In this document: piece by piece, positions 1 to 5,262 of the stretch
How positions within the stretch are numbered: position 1 is the first letter of the stretch
Layout: each line of letters begins with the position of its first letter
From: Candidatus Levyibacteriota bacterium
GTDB taxonomy: Bacteria; Patescibacteria; Microgenomatia; Levybacterales; UBA12049
NCBI GenBank assembly: GCA_003173915.1
Contig: PPGL01000089.1
Location: forward strand, 1 to 14,607
DNA length: 14,607 nucleotides
Direction of reading: 5' to 3'
Program-made: the position numbers and the translations under genes
The notes under the pieces: model-generated
Told to the model about the DNA's origin: nothing
What the model saw: only the letters and a program-made list of their open reading frames with translations
Databases searched by the model: none

Positions 1-1
1 A

Positions 2-292
2 ATTAACGCAGTCAGTAGTGACTTAACTTCTACAACTGAAGGCTATGGACTTCGTGCAGCATCAGTCTCACAAGGTGCTGGTGGACCAATGGAAAGTTTA
101 TCTCCGTATAATGGGTCTGGCAATAACGTTGGCACTCTTTCAACTTCAAAACGCCCAATCTTTGACTCATCAAACCTTCCGGTCACTTCAGGGCAAGGGG
201 TATTTGAAATTAAAGCAAAGGCTTCAAATACAACAAAAGCAGCAGCAGACTATGCAGATATACTCACAGTTATTGCTGCTGCAACGTTTTAG
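2..292 (+). CDS. Secreted beta-rich surface protein, 3' end only
   Basis: The frame is open from the window edge, so only the last 96 residues are visible and the gene starts outside the window. It ends in TAG. The C-terminus, with AADYADILTV followed by AAATF, closely matches the end of the next protein (ATDYADTLTV, AAGQF), so the two are tandem paralogues. The fragment is rich in Ser, Thr, Gly and Ala and has no membrane segment, which fits an exported, soluble beta-sandwich domain. An internal ATG at 89 is not the real start, because the coding pattern (GYGLRAASVSQGAGGP) continues upstream of it. No enzyme motif is visible. A structural or adhesive role at the cell surface is inferred from the paralogue and from the anchored proteins downstream. 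Confidence 0.75.
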   Translation: MNAVSSDLTSTTEGYGLRAASVSQGAGGPMESLSPYNGSGNNVGTLSTSKRPIFDSSNLPVTSGQGVFEIKAKASNTTKAAADYADILTVIAAATF

Positions 293-304
293 CCTTATCC
301 GCTA

Positions 305-333
305 TTGACAAGCATGTACATTTACTCTTTACT
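305..333 (+). promoter_or_regulatory. Promoter of the 361-aa secreted protein gene
   Basis: TTGACA at 305-310 is a perfect -35 box. After a 17-base spacer comes TTTACT at 328-333, which matches 4 of 6 bases of the -10 consensus. Only 6 bases separate the -10 box from the ATG at 340, so transcription would start at or beside the start codon. No Shine-Dalgarno sequence is present, which fits a leaderless mRNA. The 47-base gap between the tandem paralogues contains nothing else of note apart from an 8-bp palindrome at 314-321. Confidence 0.5.
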
Positions 334-339
334 AATAGT

Positions 340-1425
340 ATGCGCATTACACTGCCCTTTTTTTCGATTTCAAAAAAACAACTTCGCTTTGCGGTAACCA
401 CTCTTGTGGTCTTATTTGGCACTATCGAACCTTTTCTCTACCCTTCTCCAGTCCTTGCAGCAGCTGCGACTGGCTATCTTCGTCTTGATCGCATGAAAGC
501 AAATACAGCAACTGGTGGATTTGTCTGTTTCAATCCAACAAGCAATGAAACCACAGTGAGAAAAATGTCTATTTCTTTTGCAGACGGAACTGGCACTGGA
601 GGAGCTGCAAGTTTTGCTGTCAACTCAACAGGATCCAACTGGACATGGGATACGACGAATGTTCCATCTGGCACAAGCGCTTTCCCAGGCACACCAACAA
701 CAAGTACTGTTTCAACCGGAACAGTCACGTTTGTTGTGACTGCGGATCAATCTTTGAATACCGGCACAGTCTATTGTCTTCACTTTACCGGCACAAGTAC
801 CCTCACAACACCAACAAGCTCTGGTTCTAATTTTACCGGTACAATCTCACTACTCAATAGTAGTGGTTCAACACTCACGAACGAAACAGTAAATTATGCA
901 ACAGCGATTGTTTCAAACGATCAAATTTCTGTGACGGCAACTGTTCCTTCAACATTTAGTTTTTCATTAAGTGGTAATTCTGCTGCACTTGGAACGCTGT
1001 CAACATCAGGTTCAACAAACGCATCAGCAATTACTGCAACTATTAGCACCAACGCAAATAATGGATGGCTTGCCTGGGTAAAAAGTGCAAACGGAGCATT
1101 AAATTCAGCTTCAACAAGTGATTCTATTGCAAGTGGTTCCTACGTAACAGGTGCGAGTAATATTGTGGATCTTTCTTCAACACACGGATATGTTCTTGAT
1201 GTTAATCTAAACTCTGGATCTCCAACGATTGCAACAGAGTACGATGGAAATACAACAAATAAAGGAGGACACATCGACACAATTTTTGAAAAAATAGCTT
1301 CAAATAGTGGACCAGTTAGCGGCGATGCTGTAGATTTAGTTGTGAGAGCAAGGGCTTCTGCAACGAATAAAGCAGCAACAGACTATGCTGATACACTCAC
1401 GGTAACTGCTGCTGGACAATTTTAA
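340..1425 (+). CDS. Secreted beta-sandwich surface protein (361 aa)
   Basis: This is an exported protein with no enzymatic motif. Residues 1-42 form a signal peptide: a basic start, a hydrophobic stretch and an Ala-rich cleavage region (PVLAAAA). Two Ser/Thr/Gly/Ala-rich beta modules follow. The first (about 45-190) contains Cys63 and Cys146, the only cysteines of the mature protein, which could form a disulfide. The second (about 195-361) starts ISVTATVPSTFSFSLSG and ends TDYADTLTV..AGQF. There is no C-terminal membrane segment or sortase motif, so retention at the surface would need a partner. The three anchored Ig-like proteins directly downstream are obvious candidates. It is a tandem paralogue of the partial gene upstream. 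Secretion is well supported; the role as adhesin or surface-layer component is inference. Confidence 0.85.
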   Translation: MRITLPFFSISKKQLRFAVTTLVVLFGTIEPFLYPSPVLAAAATGYLRLDRMKANTATGGFVCFNPTSNETTVRKMSISFADGTGTGGAASFAVNSTGSNWTWDTTNVPSGTSAFPGTPTTSTVSTGTVTFVVTADQSLNTGTVYCLHFTGTSTLTTPTSSGSNFTGTISLLNSSGSTLTNETVNYATAIVSNDQISVTATVPSTFSFSLSGNSAALGTLSTSGSTNASAITATISTNANNGWLAWVKSANGALNSASTSDSIASGSYVTGASNIVDLSSTHGYVLDVNLNSGSPTIATEYDGNTTNKGGHIDTIFEKIASNSGPVSGDAVDLVVRARASATNKAATDYADTLTVTAAGQF

Positions 1426-1447
1426 GGGAAGAAAGTAATATAATCAC

Positions 1448-2488
1448 ATGTTGGGTAGCTTCAGATTACTCTTGTATCTTTGTCTATTATTTGTATGTTT
1501 TTCCCTTGTTTCTGAAGCGTTCGCACAACAAATACCATTTAATGTAACAGTTACTCCACAGTTTTTTGACATAACAACTACACCGGGGAAAATACTAACT
1601 GAGAAAGTCAGACTTCGCAATAATAATGATAGTCCAACAACATACACATTGAGTATTCAAAAAGTGATTGCAGACTCAAATGGAAATGTTTCGGTACGTG
1701 ATTTTCAACAAGGAGAAGATGAAAAATCATGGATTTCTATTTCCTCGGCAACTGTCTCTGCACAGCCAAAAGAATGGACAGATATTCCACTTACCATTAC
1801 CATCCCAAAAGATGCAACATTTGAACACGACCTAGCACTCTTTATCTCCACAACATCTCCAAAAAAACAAACTAATGGAACCCAGATTACTGGATCTATC
1901 GTTATTCCTCTTCTTATTACCGTACAAAAAAATGGAGCGCATATTGATGGCAAACTTGAAAATTTTCTTACAAATGCTGGCTGGTATGAATATCTTCCGG
2001 TAACATTTTCTACAGTTTTTCTTAATAGAGGTAATGTGCATACGCAGCCGCGAGGAAATATTTTCATTACAGATTGGACTGGAAGACAAGTTGCAACCCT
2101 TGATATTAACGCAGGGCAAGGAGAGGTATTACCGAATGCAAAAAGAATTTTTACGACCGATTGGAATAGTGGTTTTATAACCTATGATACAAAAATGGAA
2201 GATGGCAAACCTATTATAGATAAAAATGGTAATCCACAAAAAGAACTCAAATTGCATTTTGACCATGTACTTGATTTTCGCATCGGCAAATACACAGCAA
2301 CTGCTCTTCTTGTTATCAGTGGCGAAAAAAGAGATTATTCTTTTGAGCAAACAACGTCATTTTTTGTCTTCCCATGGAAAATAGTACTTGGAATTTTGGT
2401 TTTTGTTTTGCTCGCAGGAATTGGTCTTGCAAACACAATAAAGTCCATATTTATGGGAATAAGAAAACTATTTATAAAACATGAGTAA
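1448..2488 (+). CDS. Membrane-anchored DUF916-like Ig-domain protein 1
   Basis: The 346-aa protein has a signal peptide (1-26, cleavage after SEAFA). A first beta domain (about 31-160) opens with the pattern FNVTVTPQFFDI..TPGK...KVRLRNNN, and a second covers about 165-308. One membrane helix (311-332) and a short basic cytoplasmic tail follow. The first domain resembles the peptidoglycan-binding DUF916 domain of WxL-interacting proteins, where a P-x-x-ideal strand is followed by a conserved asparagine turn. The match is by pattern only. It shares AQPKEWTD and PRGN with the next protein, so they are paralogues. A TATAAT at 1439-1444 lies too close to the ATG to serve it, so cotranscription with the upstream gene is likely. 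Its stop overlaps the next start by 8 bases. Confidence 0.85.
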   Translation: MLGSFRLLLYLCLLFVCFSLVSEAFAQQIPFNVTVTPQFFDITTTPGKILTEKVRLRNNNDSPTTYTLSIQKVIADSNGNVSVRDFQQGEDEKSWISISSATVSAQPKEWTDIPLTITIPKDATFEHDLALFISTTSPKKQTNGTQITGSIVIPLLITVQKNGAHIDGKLENFLTNAGWYEYLPVTFSTVFLNRGNVHTQPRGNIFITDWTGRQVATLDINAGQGEVLPNAKRIFTTDWNSGFITYDTKMEDGKPIIDKNGNPQKELKLHFDHVLDFRIGKYTATALLVISGEKRDYSFEQTTSFFVFPWKIVLGILVFVLLAGIGLANTIKSIFMGIRKLFIKHE

Positions 2489-3542
2489 TATACATTTTCG
2501 AACACTAAAATTGTCTATCATTCTCTTGATATTTCTTGGAGTATTTTTAACTCTCCTTCCTTTTTCTTTTGCACAAGAAGCGCCAACGGGACTGAATGTT
2601 ACCATTAGCCCAACAGTTATTGAACTCACTGCAAATCCAGGAGAAACGCTCTCTCAAAAATTTAGAATCCGAAACAACAATGCTACCCCTCTTACCCTTG
2701 GTATTACTGTTGACAAACTTGCTCCTCAAAATGGTCAAGTAGTACCTGTTGACCCTGCAAAAGGAGATGATTCTGTATCGTGGATTTCCTTTGGAAACCA
2801 AACAATGACAGCACAACCAAAAGAATGGACTGATGTTTCCTTTAGCATAAGTGTTCCCAAGACTGCCGCGTTTGGATATTACTTTGCTCTTCGTATTGGC
2901 CAAATGCAAGCAACTCCGTCTGCTAGTACACCAAATACAAAACTTCTTGGGCAAGTAATCATTCCTGTTCTTCTTACTGTACGTAGTTCGGGAGCAAAAG
3001 CAGAGCTACACGTTGTTGATTTCAAACCTTTGGTATCGTTTAATGAATATCTTCCGGTCACCTTTTCTATTACCGTAAAAAATACCGGGAATGTGTATCT
3101 CAAACCACGAGGAAATGTCTTTATCCAAACTTCTTCCCAAAAAGATGTGGCAGCCCTTGATGTAAATGTAGCAAATGGAGTTGTTCTTCCAGGAGGAACC
3201 AGAACATTTGAAACAAGTTGGGATGACGGATTTTTTGTACAACAACCAATAGTTGAAGATGGAACAGTAAAAAAAGACGCATCTGGCAAACCAGTAACAA
3301 CACTTACTATTAATTGGGATAAGCTTACCCATTTTCGCATTGGAAAATATAATGCCGATTCTCTTATTGTTTATGATAATGGCAAGAGAGATGTTCCTAT
3401 TGAAACCTCAACAACATTCTGGGTATTCCCCTACACGATTATTGGCAGTCTTGTTATCGCCATAGTGATTATTTTTCTTGTTGGAAGATTTTTCATTAAA
3501 CTCTACATCAAACGAGAAATCAATAAATACAAAAACTCCTAG
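2481..3542 (+). CDS. Membrane-anchored DUF916-like Ig-domain protein 2
   Basis: The 353-aa protein has a signal peptide (1-31, cleavage after PFSFA). Two Ig-like beta domains follow, at about 36-170 and 175-312, then one membrane helix (about 317-337) and a Lys/Arg-rich tail. The first domain carries LNVTISPTVIEL..NPGE...KFRIRNNN, nearly the same framework as the preceding protein. AQPKEWTD, EYLPVTFS, PRGN and FRIGKY are also shared, showing a recent duplication. The start codon lies inside the 3' end of the upstream gene (ATGAGTAA), with no Shine-Dalgarno sequence, so translation is probably coupled. It most likely acts outside the membrane as a scaffold or ligand holder. Assignment to the DUF916 family rests on motif pattern and architecture only. 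Confidence 0.85.
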   Translation: MSNIHFRTLKLSIILLIFLGVFLTLLPFSFAQEAPTGLNVTISPTVIELTANPGETLSQKFRIRNNNATPLTLGITVDKLAPQNGQVVPVDPAKGDDSVSWISFGNQTMTAQPKEWTDVSFSISVPKTAAFGYYFALRIGQMQATPSASTPNTKLLGQVIIPVLLTVRSSGAKAELHVVDFKPLVSFNEYLPVTFSITVKNTGNVYLKPRGNVFIQTSSQKDVAALDVNVANGVVLPGGTRTFETSWDDGFFVQQPIVEDGTVKKDASGKPVTTLTINWDKLTHFRIGKYNADSLIVYDNGKRDVPIETSTTFWVFPYTIIGSLVIAIVIIFLVGRFFIKLYIKREINKYKNS

Positions 3543-3555
3543 GTGCAGCATTTTC

Positions 3556-3564
3556 TGCTAAGAT
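3556..3564 (+). promoter_or_regulatory. Possible extended -10 promoter for the third DUF916-like gene
   Basis: TGC followed by TAAGAT (3556-3564) forms an extended -10 motif. It ends 6 bases before the ATG at 3571, the same spacing as the other putative leaderless promoters in this window. No -35 box is recognisable 17 bases upstream. The 28-base gap also holds a weak hairpin (GCAG with CTGC). Readthrough from the upstream genes is equally possible. Confidence 0.3.
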
Positions 3565-3570
3565 ACATAT

Positions 3571-4497
3571 ATGCGAAAATCTTTTCCTCTTTTTCTAGTT
3601 ATTTGTTTATTTGTTTATTTACGTATTTCTTTCCCTGCCAATGCACAACAAACGCCAACGGTATCGGTTGTTCCATCCATTATCCAATTAGACCTTGCAA
3701 CAGACAAACCTCAGGCAAATGTGCTGTATAGAAATAACTCGAGTCAAACTGTCGAGATTACTCTTTCTGCCTCTGATTTTACCGAACTTGAAGATGGATA
3801 TAAGATTTCTTATTTGAATAAAAAAGATGCGCAAAATTATAAATATTCATTGTCTAGTTGGATTGATTTTAGTAGCAGAAATATTGTTATCGAACCTTTT
3901 CAGACAGTATCAGTAATAGTATTTGTGAGTCCTGACAAACTTTCACCAGGTGGACATTATGGCACGATTTTAGCCCAAATCGAAACACAAAAAGACGCGA
4001 GTAAAAATGTACAAATTCAAGGAATTCTCTCTTCTCTTCTTTTTGTCAGGACGCATACAGGCAAAGAAATAGAAAAGGGAAATATTCAAACCTTTTCTCC
4101 TCTAAGAAATATGTTTGATTTTCCAGAAAGTATGATACTTCGATTTAACAACTCTGGAGATACAACACTTACTCCATATGGTCTTATTACAGTCACTGAT
4201 ATGTTTGGGAATTATGTCACAAAAGGTATTCTTAATATTGATTCTTCTCTCACACTTCCTGAAACAATTCGGCGATATGAAGTGCCGCTTCGACCAACAG
4301 CGTTTCTTCTTCCTCAAGTTTATACTGCAACAATAACACTTCAGTATGGAAAAAGTAAAACTGTAATAACCCAAAAGAGTATATTTTTCTCCCAAGGAAG
4401 TATTCCTCTTATTTCAATCCTCATTGTTTTAATTGGAGCTATTGCTGTTATTTTTATTCGTGTCAAAACTATCGCGGCACGGAAAAAGATGCAATAA
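3571..4497 (+). CDS. Membrane-anchored DUF916-like Ig-domain protein 3
   Basis: The 308-aa protein is the shortest and most diverged of the three. It has a signal peptide (1-25, cleavage after PANA), a first beta domain (about 29-160) and a second (about 170-272). A membrane helix (about 278-297) and a basic tail (RVKTIAARKKMQ) complete it. The first domain has VSVVPSIIQLDL...PQANVLYRNN and then LSPGGHYGTILAQIE. The latter closely recalls the G-x-Y/H-x-G-x-i strand typical of DUF916-like and P-pilus-chaperone-like Ig folds. It lies 28 bases after its paralogue. Part of the signal peptide is encoded by 8-base repeats (TTTATTTG type, 3599-3621). Its last 29 bases overlap the convergent gene on the other strand. 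The role is inferred as that of its paralogues. Confidence 0.82.
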   Translation: MRKSFPLFLVICLFVYLRISFPANAQQTPTVSVVPSIIQLDLATDKPQANVLYRNNSSQTVEITLSASDFTELEDGYKISYLNKKDAQNYKYSLSSWIDFSSRNIVIEPFQTVSVIVFVSPDKLSPGGHYGTILAQIETQKDASKNVQIQGILSSLLFVRTHTGKEIEKGNIQTFSPLRNMFDFPESMILRFNNSGDTTLTPYGLITVTDMFGNYVTKGILNIDSSLTLPETIRRYEVPLRPTAFLLPQVYTATITLQYGKSKTVITQKSIFFSQGSIPLISILIVLIGAIAVIFIRVKTIAARKKMQ

Positions 4498-5074
4498 ATT
4501 TTTCAAAGAAAAGATTTACATCTTCTTTATTTATCCCACTGACAACAATTGCATACACCCTTCCCTTTGTCATAAAAAATGCCGACTTTTCCACTGTTTC
4601 CACTTCTTTTTCAAAAGAAGTTGCAGTAAAAGAATCAATGGAAATAAGAGATTGCATATACGAACTATCCTGAAGACGAAGAGAAACTGCCGGAAAATCT
4701 GTGAGTTGTGAGATATCAGGACTATTAACAACTTGTACAACTGCGAGAATCTTTGGAGTATCTGTTGTAAAGGAAAAACTATCCAGAATATTCTTTTGCT
4801 GCAAAGCATTCTGATTATATTTTGTATATATTTTTGCAATTTTTGGATACAAAAATGATACATAAAGGTTTTCATGAGAAATCCGTGTGTCTGTTGTCTT
4901 TTGTTCGACAAGAACAGGGGTTCGACCAAGAAGTTTTTTTAATGCTTGTTGTTTTTGACTATCTGTCAGGCCGCTCCCTGTTCCATTCTTTGTTGCAAGA
5001 AAATAAAAAATCCCTACACCAATAAGAAAAATAGGAAGAACAATAAAAATATATTTTTTCATAAGAAAGTGCAT
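4469..5074 (-). CDS. Small membrane-anchored extracytoplasmic protein (201 aa)
   Basis: One N-terminal hydrophobic helix (about residues 6-27) is followed by a soluble domain of about 170 residues, so this is a type II membrane protein or an uncleaved-signal protein facing outward. The soluble part shows YVSFLYPK near residue 75 and ends in FFEKFIASFSV. A short F..P strand early and an F..I..SF helix at the end recall PsbP/Mog1-like folds, but this is weak and no function should be read from it. The start at 5074 is chosen because AGGAG lies 5 bases upstream. That Shine-Dalgarno sequence belongs to a repeat hairpin. The second Met (5062, MKKYIF) is a plausible alternative start. The gene is divergent from the large surface protein and overlaps its convergent neighbour by 29 bases. 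Confidence 0.75.
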   Translation of the reverse strand: MHFLMKKYIFIVLPIFLIGVGIFYFLATKNGTGSGLTDSQKQQALKKLLGRTPVLVEQKTTDTRISHENLYVSFLYPKIAKIYTKYNQNALQQKNILDSFSFTTDTPKILAVVQVVNSPDISQLTDFPAVSLRLQDSSYMQSLISIDSFTATSFEKEVETVEKSAFFMTKGRVYAIVVSGINKEDVNLFFEKFIASFSVPR

Positions 5075-5075
5075 T

Positions 5076-5168
5076 CCCTCTCCTGTTAACAGAGGGCTGG
5101 GGTGAGGTTGCTCAATGTGAACAATTGATAAAAAGACCTCATCCTCACCTTCTCCTAAAAGGAGAAGG
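5076..5168. repeat. Inverted pair of REP-like hairpin repeats
   Basis: Left unit: the stem CCCTCT (5076-5081) pairs with AGAGGG (5091-5096) around a CTGTTAACAG palindrome, followed by the tail CTGGGGTGAGGT (5097-5108). Right unit, in opposite orientation: ACCTCATCCTCACC (5136-5149) leads into a perfect 9-bp stem with a 3-base loop (5148-5156 with 5160-5168). The two tails match at 10 of 14 positions as inverted repeats. Motifs of this kind are dispersed in many bacterial genomes. The pair fills most of the intergenic space between two divergent genes and supplies the Shine-Dalgarno sequence of the minus-strand gene. No run of T follows either stem, so they are not typical terminators. Confidence 0.65.
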
Positions 5169-5226
5169 AACCATCCATTCTATTTTACTCCTTCTGCACA
5201 TTTGCTTACCAGGTAATGCGTCTTGC

Positions 5227-5255
5227 TTGCTAGCTTTGAAAGCATTTAGTATGCT
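5227..5255 (+). promoter_or_regulatory. Possible promoter of the 786-aa surface protein gene
   Basis: TTGCTA (5227-5232), a 17-base spacer and TATGCT (5250-5255) each match their consensus at 4 of 6 positions. The -10 box ends 7 bases before the ATG at 5263, which would make the mRNA leaderless and supports that start codon. Each box alone is weak. Spacing and the parallel with other promoters in the window are the main support. Confidence 0.35.
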
Positions 5256-5262
5256 AACAATA

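Noticed and set aside
1439..1444. TATAAT as a promoter for the first DUF916-like gene
   Set aside because: It ends 3 bases before the ATG, so transcription would begin inside the gene, and no -35 box lies at 17 bases. It may be chance, or it may mean a later start.
2879..3340. Open frame of 153 codons on the minus strand
   Set aside because: It lies wholly opposite the second DUF916-like gene, and the product shows no coherent protein features.
5148..5168. Intrinsic terminator
   Set aside because: The 9-bp stem is perfect but no T run follows on either strand, and it belongs to a dispersed repeat type.
5125..5262. Extended N-terminus of the large surface protein from a TTG at 5125
   Set aside because: The stretch crosses the right-hand repeat hairpin and places a non-signal-like segment before a clear signal peptide. 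A possible promoter at 5227-5255 fits a start at 5263.
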